Source of the DNA: Nevskiaceae bacterium
Lineage (GTDB): Bacteria > Pseudomonadota > Gammaproteobacteria > Nevskiales > Nevskiaceae
Direction: 5' to 3'
Length of the DNA: 64,000 bases
Assembly: GCA_008012115.1 (NCBI GenBank)
Contig: SSEB01000003.1
Location: 558,001 to 622,000 of the forward strand
Position 1 is the stretch's first letter; each line of letters begins with the position of its first letter. The translations under genes and the position numbers were made by a program. Positions 42,175 to 50,917 of the stretch are shown here, in pieces. Below the pieces are notes generated by a model. That model did not search any database. It was not told the origin of the DNA and saw only the letters and a list, made by a program, of their open reading frames with translations.

Positions 42175-44709
42175 ATGGACGGTGCGATCGTTCAATGGCT
42201 GACAGGGCCCGGCCTGATGCCGCACGGCTACTGCCTGGCGTGGTCGCCGGCCCTGCTGTGGACGCTGGTGCTGTCGCACGCGGTGATCGGCGTGGCCTAC
42301 TTCTCGATTCCGCTGACGCTGATGTATTTCGTCCGCCGGCAGCGCGAACTGCTCAGCTACAACTGGGTGTTCGTGATGTTCAGCATGTTCATCTTCGCCT
42401 GCGGCACCACGCATTTCATCAGCATCGTCGACATCTGGTTTCCGCTGTACCGCCTCGACGCGACCGCGGTCGCCGTCACCGCCGCCATCTCCATCGTCAC
42501 CGCCGTGGCGATCTGGCCGCTGGTGCCCAGGGCCGTCGGTCTGCTGCGCGATCACGCCCGTAACCATGCCGAGCTGCAGACGCTGAGCGGGCAGCTCAGC
42601 GATTCCCTGCGCAGACTGCAGGCCAGCAGCCGCGAGGCCGTCGATCTGTCGAAAAAATTCGAGCTGACGTTCGAGAACGCGCCGATCGGCATGGCCATCG
42701 TCAGCCTGGAGGGGCGCTGGCTGGTGGTCAACCAGGCCCTGTGCGCGATGCTGGGCTACGACGAGCGCGAACTGCGGACCAAGACCTTCCAGGACATCAC
42801 GCATCCGGACGATCTGCAGGAGGATCTCAAGTACGTGCGGGAGCTGCTCGACGGCCGCCGCGACCGTTACCGTCTCGAGAAGCGCTATTTCGACGCCGCC
42901 GGCCAGATCATCAGCATCCAGCTCGACGTGTCCATGGTGCGCGACGAGACGGCCGCGCCCCTGCACTTCATCGCGCAGATCCAGGACATCACCGCACGCA
43001 AGCGCAGCGAGGCCCTGCTGCACGAAGCCAAGGAACTGGCGCAGGTCACGCTGTCCTCCATCGGCGACGGCGTGATCCGCACCGATGCCTCCGGCCGCAT
43101 CACCTTCTGCAACGATGCCGCGGCCAAGATCATCGGCACGACGCCGGAGCGCATGGTCGGGTGGCCGTTCCACGAGCGCGTGCGCCTGTTCCGCGACGGC
43201 GGCCAGGTCCAGATCGAGGATCCGGTGGCGCGCGTGCTGGACAGCGGCGAACCGTTCCGGCTCGATCTGTTCAGCAGCCTGCGTGCCGCCGACGGCAGCC
43301 TGCGTCCGGTGTCGGACTCGGTCTCGCCGGTGCGCGATCTGACCGGCCGCATCGTCGGTGCGGTCTTCGTGTTCCAGGACGTCAGTGAAGCGCGCTCGCT
43401 CACCGACCGGCTGACGCAGCAGGCGCGTCAGGATCTGCTCACCGGCCTGCCCAACCGCCTGGCCTTCGAGGAGCGGCTGACGGTCACGCTGGCGCGGGCG
43501 CGCAGCGGCGGCTGGCGCGGATGCCTGCTGTACCTGGATCTCGATCACTTCAAGATCATCAACGACACGCGCGGACACGCCGCCGGCGACAAGCTGCTGC
43601 GCGAGATCGGCCGGCTGCTGGCCACGCGCCTGCACGAGGGCGACTATCTGGCGCGCCTGGGCGGCGACGAATTTGCCATCCTGCTCGGCGACGTCGATGC
43701 CCAGGGCGCGCAGCGGGTGGCCGACGCCCTGGGCGAGGCGGTGGGCGACTACCGGCTGGCGTTCCGCGACCGCATTTTCAAGATCGGCCTGAGCGTCGGC
43801 ATCGCCGTCATCGACGCCGCCAACTGCGACGCCGAGGCGGTGATGTCGCAGGCCGACACGGCCTGCTACACCGCCAAGGACCATGGCCGCGGCCGCAGCC
43901 AGGTCTACCAGCCGGACGACGCCGAGATCCGGCGCGCCGAGCGCACGCTCGACTGGGCGCAGCGCATCCAGCAGGCCTTCGATGGCAACCGTTACGAGGT
44001 GCACCTGCAGCAGATCGTCGACCGCGCGCGGCAGGTGCGCGGCTACGAAACGCTGATCCGCATGCGCGAGGAATCGGGCGATCTGATCATGCCCAACGCC
44101 TTCCTGCCGGCGGCCAAGCGCATGGGCTGGATGACGCGCATCGACCAGTGGATGGCCGGCAAGGTGCTGGCGCTGGCGGCGTCCGCCGGCAGCGGCGGGC
44201 ACACGGCGTATCTGTCGCTCAACCTCAGCGCCAAGAGCGCCGGCGACCCGGAGTTCGGCCGCGGTCTGCTGACGCTGCTCGACCGGCACGAGATCGACGG
44301 CGGCCGCCTGCGCTTCGAGATCACCGAAACCGAACAGCTGCAGGCCAGCGAGGCCGAGGCGCACCTGATCGCCGAGCTGCGCCGCCGCGGCTTCCGCGTC
44401 TGGCTCGACGACTTCGGCACCGGCTACAACTCCTTCGATCTGCTCAAGCGCCTGCGCGTCGACGGCATCAAGCTGGACGGATCCTTCACCCGCGACCTGT
44501 TGCGCGATCCGGTGGACCGCGCGTTGTCGGAGGCGATCATCGCCATCGGCAAGACCATGCAGCTGGAGATCGTCGCCGAGGGCGTGGAGGACGAGGCCAC
44601 CTGCACGGCGCTGCTGGCGATGGGCGTCGACGCCATGCAGGGCTATCTGTTCCATAGCGCGCAGCCGGACCGCGAAATCCCCGGGTTCGCGCGGCGCGCC
44701 GCCCGCTGA
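42175..44709 (+). CDS. Membrane PAS-PAS-GGDEF-EAL protein with ETR1-like sensor domain
   Basis: Cyclic-di-GMP enzyme of 844 residues. The N-terminal membrane domain (about 20-120) resembles the ethylene-binding domain of plant ETR1: YFSIP at 42-46, MYFVRR, then CGTTH with C76 and H80 at the copper-ligand positions. ETR1 Asp25 corresponds to His35 and Glu38 to Thr48. Two PAS domains (about 155-390) lead to GGDEF (496-500, intact; the inhibitory RxxD is HEGD) and an EAL domain with E625-TLIR and D745-D746. ATG 42175 is used. It may sense ethylene, a metal or redox state. Confidence 0.88.
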   Translation: MDGAIVQWLTGPGLMPHGYCLAWSPALLWTLVLSHAVIGVAYFSIPLTLMYFVRRQRELLSYNWVFVMFSMFIFACGTTHFISIVDIWFPLYRLDATAVAVTAAISIVTAVAIWPLVPRAVGLLRDHARNHAELQTLSGQLSDSLRRLQASSREAVDLSKKFELTFENAPIGMAIVSLEGRWLVVNQALCAMLGYDERELRTKTFQDITHPDDLQEDLKYVRELLDGRRDRYRLEKRYFDAAGQIISIQLDVSMVRDETAAPLHFIAQIQDITARKRSEALLHEAKELAQVTLSSIGDGVIRTDASGRITFCNDAAAKIIGTTPERMVGWPFHERVRLFRDGGQVQIEDPVARVLDSGEPFRLDLFSSLRAADGSLRPVSDSVSPVRDLTGRIVGAVFVFQDVSEARSLTDRLTQQARQDLLTGLPNRLAFEERLTVTLARARSGGWRGCLLYLDLDHFKIINDTRGHAAGDKLLREIGRLLATRLHEGDYLARLGGDEFAILLGDVDAQGAQRVADALGEAVGDYRLAFRDRIFKIGLSVGIAVIDAANCDAEAVMSQADTACYTAKDHGRGRSQVYQPDDAEIRRAERTLDWAQRIQQAFDGNRYEVHLQQIVDRARQVRGYETLIRMREESGDLIMPNAFLPAAKRMGWMTRIDQWMAGKVLALAASAGSGGHTAYLSLNLSAKSAGDPEFGRGLLTLLDRHEIDGGRLRFEITETEQLQASEAEAHLIAELRRRGFRVWLDDFGTGYNSFDLLKRLRVDGIKLDGSFTRDLLRDPVDRALSEAIIAIGKTMQLEIVAEGVEDEATCTALLAMGVDAMQGYLFHSAQPDREIPGFARRAAR

Positions 44710-44729
44710 CGGACCCGGCGCGCAGGCCG

Positions 44730-45467
44730 CTAGCGCTGCTTGGCCGCGGCGTAGTGACGCAGAAGATTGCGTTCGAGGCGCGCGACCGAGGTGTCCAGCG
44801 CGGTGCGCTGCGCCGGCGTCATGTTCATGAACATCATGCCGACGCGCAGCTGATTGTGCTGCAGCACGCTGGAGCGGATCTCGGCATCGAGATCCAGCCG
44901 GTTCTCCAGCAGGCGCAGCGAGCAGGGCACGTGGATGCCGATCTCCGCCTGCACGGCGGAACCGAGGATCGCCGCCATGCCGCGCCGCGACACGTCGAGC
45001 AGGCGCGCGCTGATCGGGCCGTCCAGGCCGTTGAGGATCGCGGGTTGCAGATGCATGCCGGCCGGCACCGTCAGGCGGTAGCCGCTGCGGCGTTCGAAGT
45101 AATCGATGCTTTCCGGCATCGCCACGCGCCAGGCCGGACCGCCGCGCAGATGCACGGCGTCCCGTACGGTGCAGGTGAATTCGATGCGGCTGCCTTCGAG
45201 CCGCGCGTTCACCAGCAGCCGCGCGCCGGGCGCGAGCTGACGGTTGGCGGCCGGCGGATGCAGTTCGTCGAGCAGCAGGCTGCCGCCGTGCAGGTCCAGC
45301 TCCAGCAGCACGCTGGAATGGCTGCCGGCGCTGCCGATCACGTGGACGCTGATCAGACCGCGCTGGTCGAGCAGGCGGACCAGGATCTGGGCGATCTCCG
45401 CCGGGTTGTGCAGGCGTGCCGCCGCCTGTTCCGGCGCCGGCACCGCGTTCGCGCCGTGGCCGTCCAT
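44730..45467 (-). CDS. ycgR: YcgR-type flagellar brake, cyclic-di-GMP-binding PilZ protein
   Basis: Flagellar motility regulator of 245 residues. A YcgR N-domain (about 20-125) precedes a PilZ domain with the cyclic-di-GMP motifs RRSGYR (about 128-133) and DVSRRG (about 161-166). It slows motor rotation when cyclic-di-GMP is high. It lies three bases after flgN and is the last gene of flgM-flgN-ycgR, which starts from a sigma28 promoter. It ends convergently with the GGDEF-EAL gene. Confidence 0.9.
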   Translation of the reverse strand: MDGHGANAVPAPEQAAARLHNPAEIAQILVRLLDQRGLISVHVIGSAGSHSSVLLELDLHGGSLLLDELHPPAANRQLAPGARLLVNARLEGSRIEFTCTVRDAVHLRGGPAWRVAMPESIDYFERRSGYRLTVPAGMHLQPAILNGLDGPISARLLDVSRRGMAAILGSAVQAEIGIHVPCSLRLLENRLDLDAEIRSSVLQHNQLRVGMMFMNMTPAQRTALDTSVARLERNLLRHYAAAKQR

Positions 45468-45470
45468 GCT

Positions 45471-45938
45471 TCAGGCGCTGGCGATGACGCGCCGCAGTCC
45501 GGAACCGTGGTCGATGCCGCTGCGGCCGTAGGTGGAGGGCGCAGACGCCGTGCCGAGCATGTGGCCCAGCGCCCAGCGGACCTGCGATTGCTTGGCTTCG
45601 AGCAGGGCGCCGTTGGCGAGATTGTCCTTCTGGCAGCGTGCCGCCAGCGTCATCAGCGTCTGCCAGCGTTGCTGCAGGCCGGTGCCGCGCATCAGCTGCT
45701 CCGGCGAACGGCCGGGGCCGCTCAGCGCGGCCAGCGTCTGCGACAGCTGCTGCATGCGCGAGACGATGCCGCCCTTGCGCGCGGCGACCTGCTCCAGCGT
45801 CTCGGGCTTGCCGTCGAGCACGGCGGCGTGCTCCTCGGCCAGAACCTGCAGCAGCGTCTGCGCGCAGGCGATGTGCTCGTCGATGTTCTGCTGCAGCGTG
45901 TCCTGCGTGCGGGCGGGAGGCGGGAGATGAGCGGTCAT
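45471..45938 (-). CDS. flgN: FlgN, flagellar export chaperone
   Basis: Chaperone of 155 residues for hook-associated proteins FlgK and FlgL. It is largely helical, with heptad-rich ACAQTLLQVLAEEHAAVL and a later TLMTLAARCQKDNLANGALL segment like FlgN. The ATG overlaps the flgM stop (ATGA), the standard flgM-flgN order. The C-terminal STYGRSGIDH tail is typical of pseudomonad-like FlgN. Confidence 0.85.
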   Translation of the reverse strand: MTAHLPPPARTQDTLQQNIDEHIACAQTLLQVLAEEHAAVLDGKPETLEQVAARKGGIVSRMQQLSQTLAALSGPGRSPEQLMRGTGLQQRWQTLMTLAARCQKDNLANGALLEAKQSQVRWALGHMLGTASAPSTYGRSGIDHGSGLRRVIASA

Positions 45939-46246
45939 GATGTCCTGGCGAGATCCCATTCCATGCGCGTCAGCTTCGACGCCACGGCCTTCGGATCGAT
46001 CTTGTAGGTGCCGCCGGCGATCGACTGGCGCACCTGCGCCACGCGCTCGCGGTTGGTCACCGGGACGGACGCGATGGTTTTTTCGAGATCGTGAAGCTGC
46101 ATCGCGTCCGGCGTGAGCTTCACCGAGTCCACGCGCTGCACGCTGCCGCCGCTGCTGCCGCCATGGGGGGCGGTATTGGCGGGGCGCACGGCGCCGGTCT
46201 GGCCGCTGGCCGCGGCCGCCGAATAGGCATCGATCTTGGTGGTCAT
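45935..46246 (-). CDS. flgM: FlgM, anti-sigma28 factor
   Basis: Anti-sigma factor of 103 residues that holds FliA inactive until hook completion, then is exported. A disordered Ala/Gly/Ser N-terminal half is followed by the FliA-binding C-terminal part (DSVKLTPDAMQLHDLEKTI, RVAQVRQSIAGGTYKIDP). MTTKID at 46246 is preferred to a start six codons upstream. A sigma28 promoter lies 40-66 bases upstream, giving feedback control. Confidence 0.9.
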   Translation of the reverse strand: MTTKIDAYSAAAASGQTGAVRPANTAPHGGSSGGSVQRVDSVKLTPDAMQLHDLEKTIASVPVTNRERVAQVRQSIAGGTYKIDPKAVASKLTRMEWDLARTS

Positions 46247-46285
46247 CGGATGTCGCTCCCGCAAAAAAGGCTTCGATTGGCCTGA

Positions 46286-46312
46286 TCAACGGCATCCGGC
46301 GGCAAAACTTTA
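46286..46312 (-). promoter_or_regulatory. Sigma28 (FliA) promoter of flgM-flgN-ycgR
   Basis: On the minus strand TAAAGTTT (46312-46305), an 11-base spacer, and GCCGTTGA (46293-46286): the -35 matches consensus fully and the -10 matches GCCGATAA at six of eight. Spacing is exactly that of FliA promoters. Confidence 0.85.
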
Positions 46313-46334
46313 GCGCTGGCGGACGGGCACCTCA

Positions 46335-47027
46335 TCAGAGGCCCACCTCCACCGTATCGGCACTGCGGACGGTTCCTTCAACCATCCGGCGGGAACTGGT
46401 GTTCTGGACCTGCAGGCGGTCGCCGACGCCGGCGTCGCCCTGGGCGATGCCGGCCATGCGGACCTCGACGCCGCCGCTGCGGCCGAGCAGGGTCACGCTC
46501 TGGCCGCGGCGGATCACGCGCACGGCGGCCACGGCGTCCGGCGTCAGCACCGCGCCGGCGGCCAGGGGGCGGCGCAGGGTCTTGCCGACGGCCTGGGTGG
46601 GGTCGGTGATGAAGCCGTAGGGCAGGCTGGCGCCGTCGCGCTCCTGCAGGGTCAGGGCGTCGGCGGTCACCGTCTCGCCCGGCGCCAGTGCGCGCGTCAG
46701 CACCGCCACACTGTGCATCTGGCTGATGCGCACCGGCACGTAGAGCGACCAGGCCACCGGCGCGGCGCAGCGCACGCCGACGCTGAGTGCGCCGCTGCCG
46801 GCGCTGCCGCCGGGCAGGAAAGCCTCGGGCGTCTGCGCGCAGGCGGGCAGGCGCAGGCGGTCGTCGAGCGCGCTCACCTCGATGCGCGCGCCCGCCGGCG
46901 CCTGCCGCTGCGCGTACTCGCGCGCCAGCGCGCGGATGCGCTCGGCCGATTCCCAGTCCGGCGATTCCGCCGCACGCACGTCGACGCCGCTGAGCATCAG
47001 CAGCAGGATCAGCAGCACGCGCGACAT
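46335..47027 (-). CDS. flgA: FlgA, flagellar P-ring assembly chaperone
   Basis: Periplasmic chaperone of 230 residues for FlgI. A signal peptide (RVLLILLLMLSGVDVRA) precedes the SAF-like domain: VAVLTRALAPGETVTADALT, AVGKTLRRPLAAGAVLT, and a C-terminal VIRRGQSVTLLGRSGGVEVRM strand set. It is minus strand with a sigma54 promoter upstream, and divergent from cheV. Confidence 0.93.
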   Translation of the reverse strand: MSRVLLILLLMLSGVDVRAAESPDWESAERIRALAREYAQRQAPAGARIEVSALDDRLRLPACAQTPEAFLPGGSAGSGALSVGVRCAAPVAWSLYVPVRISQMHSVAVLTRALAPGETVTADALTLQERDGASLPYGFITDPTQAVGKTLRRPLAAGAVLTPDAVAAVRVIRRGQSVTLLGRSGGVEVRMAGIAQGDAGVGDRLQVQNTSSRRMVEGTVRSADTVEVGL

Positions 47028-47058
47028 GGCAGTCTCCGGTGGTCCATGCCCGGATCAG

Positions 47059-47073
47059 GCAAGTCCCGTGCCG
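47059..47073 (-). promoter_or_regulatory. Sigma54 promoter of flgA
   Basis: Minus-strand CGGCACGGGACTTGC has the GG-N10-GC spacing of sigma54 sites (consensus TGGCACG-N4-TTGC, one mismatch). It lies 32 bases before the flgA start. Confidence 0.82.
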
Positions 47074-47083
47074 CGCCGGCCGC

Positions 47084-47110
47084 TCAAGTTTTGCCGGATG
47101 CGACCGATAC
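47084..47110 (+). promoter_or_regulatory. Sigma28 (FliA) promoter of cheV
   Basis: TCAAGTTT, 11-base spacer, ACCGATAC: 13 of 16 consensus bases with exact spacing, 27 bases before the cheV ATG. The spacer start TGCCG is shared with the flgM promoter. Confidence 0.82.
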
Positions 47111-47137
47111 CCGCAGGGAACCCCGGAGAACGCAGGT

Positions 47138-48073
47138 ATGGCCACAGGCTTGCTCGAAAGCATCGACCGCAGCACCCAGCTGGCCGGTCACAACCGCCTG
47201 GCGCTGCTGCTGTTCCGGCTCGATGAGCGTCAAATCTTTGGCATCAACGTCTTCAAGGTGCAGGAAGTGCTGCCGCGGCCGCGTCTGAGCTGGATGCCCT
47301 CGGCGCACCCGCTGGTGCGCGGCATCGCCGACATCCGCGGCCGCATGGTGCCGGTGATCGACCTGCGCAAGGCGGTGGGCGGTGAGCCGATCGGCGACGA
47401 ACATGCCGCGCATGTCATCGTCACCGAGTTCAACCGCTCGGTGCAGGGTTTCCTGGTGCGTGGGGTGGACCGCATCATCCACGTCGGCGTCGAGACGGTA
47501 CAGCCACCGCCGCACGCCGGCCAGGACAGCTACCTCACCGCCATCACCCGCTACGGCGAGGAACTCGTTGAAATCATCGACGTGGAGAAGGTGCTGGCGG
47601 ATGTCGTGGGCGAGCTCAAGGGCGTCGACGAACCGCTGCTGGAGCGCGCGCGCAGCATGGGCAAGCCGCGCGGCCGCGTGCTGGTGGCGGACGACTCCAA
47701 GGTGGCGCGTGCGCAGATCGAGCGCATCCTCACCCAGGTGGGCATCGACTGCGTGCTGGTGCGCGACGGCCGCGAGGCGCTGCAGTTCCTGCAGGGGCTG
47801 GCCGACCAGGGCAAGGATGTCAATGACGAATTGCTGATGGTGATCTCCGACGTCGAAATGCCGGACATGGACGGCTACACCCTGACGACGGAAATCCGGC
47901 GCGACCCGCGCCTGCGCAACCTGTATGTGATGCTGCACACCTCGTTGTCCGGCGTTTTCAACAACGCCATGGTGCAAAAAGTCGGCGCCGACCGTTTTAT
48001 CGCCAAATTCAACTCCAACGAGCTGGCCGAAGGCGTGCTGGAGCGGCTGCGGGAGACGCAGATGGCCCATTGA
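47138..48073 (+). CDS. cheV: CheV, chemotaxis coupling protein with receiver domain
   Basis: Protein of 311 residues with a CheW-like coupling domain (about 15-165: IFGINVFKVQEVLP, IADIRGRMVPVIDL, YGEELVEIIDVEKVL) and a response-regulator receiver domain (about 180-305: VLVADDSKVAR, VISDVEMPDMDGY with phospho-Asp, and Lys in IAKFNSNELAE). It links chemoreceptors to CheA and tunes adaptation. Transcribed from a sigma28 site; placed before flgB as in pseudomonads. Confidence 0.94.
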   Translation: MATGLLESIDRSTQLAGHNRLALLLFRLDERQIFGINVFKVQEVLPRPRLSWMPSAHPLVRGIADIRGRMVPVIDLRKAVGGEPIGDEHAAHVIVTEFNRSVQGFLVRGVDRIIHVGVETVQPPPHAGQDSYLTAITRYGEELVEIIDVEKVLADVVGELKGVDEPLLERARSMGKPRGRVLVADDSKVARAQIERILTQVGIDCVLVRDGREALQFLQGLADQGKDVNDELLMVISDVEMPDMDGYTLTTEIRRDPRLRNLYVMLHTSLSGVFNNAMVQKVGADRFIAKFNSNELAEGVLERLRETQMAH

Positions 48074-48094
48074 GGGCCGCCGCCGGTGGTGCCG

Positions 48095-48109
48095 TGGCAC
48101 GGGCCTTGC
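48095..48109 (+). promoter_or_regulatory. Sigma54 promoter of flgBCDEF
   Basis: TGGCACGGGCCTTGC fits the sigma54 consensus TGGCACG-N4-TTGC perfectly, with GG at 48096-48097 and GC at 48108-48109. It is 37 bases upstream of the flgB ATG. Confidence 0.92.
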
Positions 48110-48145
48110 CTGAGCCCTGCAAAGTCGTCGTTGCAGGAGCACCCC

Positions 48146-48544
48146 ATGACGGATTCGCTGTTCGATGTCCACGCCGCGGCGCTGCAGTTCCATCGCCAGC
48201 GCATGGAGCTGCTCGCCTCCAATATCGCCAACGCCGACACCCCGGGCTATCAGGCCAGGGATCTGGATTTCAACAAGGTGCTGGCACAGGTCGAGAAGAC
48301 CGCCGCTGCGGGCACGCTCGACACCACGCAGCCGGGCCACATCGCCGGCCCCGCCATCGACGATACGTCGCTGAAGGCCGCCACCATCTATCGCATGCCG
48401 ACCCAGCCGAGTGCCGACGGCAACACGGTGGATGTGCAGACCGAGCAGGCGGCCTACGCCGACGCGGCGCTGCACTACCAGGCGAGCCTCAGCTTCCTCG
48501 ACTTCCGCCTGAAGTCGCTGATGACGGCCGTGACCGGGAGCTGA
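48146..48544 (+). CDS. flgB: FlgB, proximal rod protein
   Basis: Flagellar basal-body rod component of 132 residues. It has the rod signature LLASNIANADTPGYQARDLDF (about 22-42) in two conserved halves and a helical C-terminus (LHYQASLSFLDFRLKSL). CAGGAG precedes the ATG. First gene of the sigma54-driven flgBCDEF unit, two bases from flgC. Confidence 0.95.
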   Translation: MTDSLFDVHAAALQFHRQRMELLASNIANADTPGYQARDLDFNKVLAQVEKTAAAGTLDTTQPGHIAGPAIDDTSLKAATIYRMPTQPSADGNTVDVQTEQAAYADAALHYQASLSFLDFRLKSLMTAVTGS

Positions 48545-48546
48545 GC

Positions 48547-48951
48547 ATGTCGAGCTTCCGCATCTTTGATATCGCCGGCTCTGCGCTCAGCGCGCAGTCG
48601 CTGCGTCTCAATACCGTCGCCAGCAATCTCGCCAACGCCGACGCCGTCAGCGGCGATCCCAACGCCGTCTACAAGGCGCGCATGCCGGTGTTCAAAGCCG
48701 ACGTTACGCAGGGCGCGGATACCGCCGGCGTGCAGGTGCTGGGCGTGGTCGAGAGCCAGGTACCGCCGGAGAAGCGCTACGAACCGGGCCATCCGCTGGC
48801 CGATGCCCAGGGCTACGTCTACGCGCCCAACGTCAACCCGGTGGAAGAGATGGTCAACATGATTTCCGCCTCGCGGGCCTACCAGGGCAGTGTCGAGGTG
48901 ATGAATACCGCCAAGGATCTGGCGCTGCGCACCCTCAATTTAGGAAAGTGA
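48547..48951 (+). CDS. flgC: FlgC, proximal rod protein
   Basis: Rod protein of 134 residues with the N-terminal rod motif (LRLNTVASNLANADA) and the conserved C-terminus YVYAPNVNPVEEMVNM followed by SRAYQGSVEVMNTAK. It sits between flgB and flgD, with one base before flgD. Confidence 0.95.
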   Translation: MSSFRIFDIAGSALSAQSLRLNTVASNLANADAVSGDPNAVYKARMPVFKADVTQGADTAGVQVLGVVESQVPPEKRYEPGHPLADAQGYVYAPNVNPVEEMVNMISASRAYQGSVEVMNTAKDLALRTLNLGK

Positions 48952-48952
48952 A

Positions 48953-49615
48953 ATGAGCACGGTCAGCGGTGTCGGCAACAACAGCGGTAGCGGCAACAGC
49001 GTCACCAATGCGCTGCAGGCGCAGACGCTCACGCAAAACGATTTTCTCAAGCTGATGACGGCGCAGCTGCAGAATCAGGATCCGACCAAGCCGATGGACA
49101 ACAACGAGTTCGTGAGCCAGATGGCGCAGTTCTCGACGGTGTCCGGCATCCAGGGACTGCAGAGTTCGTTCAGCACGCTGGCGGCCTCACTGTCTTCCAG
49201 CCAGGCGCTGCAGGCCTCCAGTCTGGTCGGTCATACGGTCCTGGCGCCGGCGACGTCCGCGACGTTGGCCGCGGGTGGCTCGCTGACGCTGGCGGCCGAC
49301 GTGCCGGCCAGCGGCGATGTCGTCGTCAACATCACCGACGCCTCCGGCGCACTGGTGCGGCGTGTCGATCTCGGCCCGCAGGCCGCGGGTCTGGCGCAGT
49401 TCCGGTGGGACGGCCTCGACAACAGCGGTTCGGCCGCCCCCGCCGGCAGCTACCGCTTCACCGCCACCGTCGGCAGTGGTGCGCAAACGCAGGCCGCCAC
49501 CATGCTGGCGGCGGGCAAGGTCAGCAGTGTGACGCTGGATAGCAGCGGCACGCTCAATCTCAACGTCGACGGCCTGGGTGCCGTCGCCTTCAACACCATC
49601 CGCCAGATCGGTTGA
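48953..49615 (+). CDS. flgD: FlgD, hook assembly scaffold (hook cap)
   Basis: Hook cap protein of 220 residues. The N-terminal export and capping segment LTQNDFLKLMTAQLQNQDP and DNNEFVSQMAQFSTVSG are the FlgD hallmarks. A tudor/FNIII-like part (about 90-200) includes FRWDGLDNSGSAAPAGSY. Needed for FlgE polymerisation. Ribosome site GAAAG just upstream. Confidence 0.95.
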   Translation: MSTVSGVGNNSGSGNSVTNALQAQTLTQNDFLKLMTAQLQNQDPTKPMDNNEFVSQMAQFSTVSGIQGLQSSFSTLAASLSSSQALQASSLVGHTVLAPATSATLAAGGSLTLAADVPASGDVVVNITDASGALVRRVDLGPQAAGLAQFRWDGLDNSGSAAPAGSYRFTATVGSGAQTQAATMLAAGKVSSVTLDSSGTLNLNVDGLGAVAFNTIRQIG

Positions 49616-49664
49616 TCGCGGCGTTCCATCATCGCAGCCGCTAAGCGCGGCACAGGAGTCCACC

Positions 49665-50897
49665 ATGTCACTCGGATCTTTCGGCATCGCCCTCAGCGGT
49701 CTGGCAGCGGCGCAGAGCAATCTCAACACCACCGCCAACAACATCGCCAACGCCAACACCGTCGGCTTCAAGGAGTCGTCGACCGAGTTCGGCGATCTCT
49801 ATCAGTCGAGCCTCTACGGGGCCAGCACCACGCAGTCGGGCAGCGGCGTGGCGGTGATCCGCCAGGCGCAGGATTTCTCGCAGGGCAGTCTCACCACCAC
49901 CAACAACTCGCTGGACATGGCGATCAGCGACGGCTCCGGCTTCTTCACGCTCAGTGACAAGGGCAGCCTGATCTACAGCCGCGCCGGCAGCTTCACCACC
50001 GATAACAACGGCTACGTGGTCAATGGCGCCGGCCAGCGTCTGCAGGTGTTCGCGGCCTTGCCGGGCGGTACCGCCTTCAACACCGGCGGTCTGTCGGACC
50101 TGCAGCTCTCCAATGCCGACAATCCGCCGTCGGCCACCAGCAAGGTCGCCGTGCAGCTCAACCTGCCGAGCGGCGCCAGTGCGCCGGCCAACGCCACGTT
50201 CTCGGCCACCGACCCGACCAGCTACAACCAGACCACCTCGGTCACCATCTATGATTCGCTGGGAGCCTCGCACTCGGCCAATCTGTATTTCGTCGCTGGC
50301 GCCACGCCCAACGACTGGACCATGTACACCAGCGTCGATGGCACCGTGCAGGCGGGCAGCACCGCGCTGAAGTACTCCAACAGCGGCGCTCTGGTGACGC
50401 CGGCCAACGGCCAGGTGACGCTGCCGGGCTTCACGCCGGCCAACGGCGCCGCCGCACTCAATCTCTCGCTGGACATGAGCAAGACCACGCAGTTCGGCAG
50501 CGAATTCGCGGTCAGCGCGCTCAACCAGAACGGCTATGCCACCGGCAAGCTGACCGGCATCGCGGTGGACAACACCGGCGTGGTGCAGGCGCGCTACTCC
50601 AACGGCCAGTCGACGCCGCTGGGCCAGGTGGCGCTGACCACCTTCGCCAACCCGCAGGGCTTGCAGCAGCTGGGCAATGCCAGCTGGGCCGAGACCTTCG
50701 GCTCCGGCCAAGCGCTGCGCGGGGTCGCTGGCGCCACCAACTTCGGCCAGATTCAGAGCAAGTCGCTGGAGTCGAGCAACGTCGACCTGACGACGCAGCT
50801 GGTCAACATGATCACCGCGCAGCGCAGCTACCAGGCCAATGCGCAGATGATCCAGACCGCCGACCAGATCACGCAGACCATCATCAACATCCGTTGA
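49665..50897 (+). CDS. flgE: FlgE, flagellar hook protein
   Basis: Hook protein of 410 residues. The N-terminal rod/hook motif LNTTANNIANANTVGFKES (about 20-38) and C-terminal SNVDLTTQLVNMITAQRSYQANAQ region build the tube; the variable central domain (about 90-330) is Ser/Thr/Ala/Gly rich. Length is in the usual 400-residue class. CAGGAG precedes the ATG, which follows flgD by 49 bases. Confidence 0.95.
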   Translation: MSLGSFGIALSGLAAAQSNLNTTANNIANANTVGFKESSTEFGDLYQSSLYGASTTQSGSGVAVIRQAQDFSQGSLTTTNNSLDMAISDGSGFFTLSDKGSLIYSRAGSFTTDNNGYVVNGAGQRLQVFAALPGGTAFNTGGLSDLQLSNADNPPSATSKVAVQLNLPSGASAPANATFSATDPTSYNQTTSVTIYDSLGASHSANLYFVAGATPNDWTMYTSVDGTVQAGSTALKYSNSGALVTPANGQVTLPGFTPANGAAALNLSLDMSKTTQFGSEFAVSALNQNGYATGKLTGIAVDNTGVVQARYSNGQSTPLGQVALTTFANPQGLQQLGNASWAETFGSGQALRGVAGATNFGQIQSKSLESSNVDLTTQLVNMITAQRSYQANAQMIQTADQITQTIINIR

Positions 50898-50917
50898 TGA
50901 GCGGCTGAGACGCGCCC

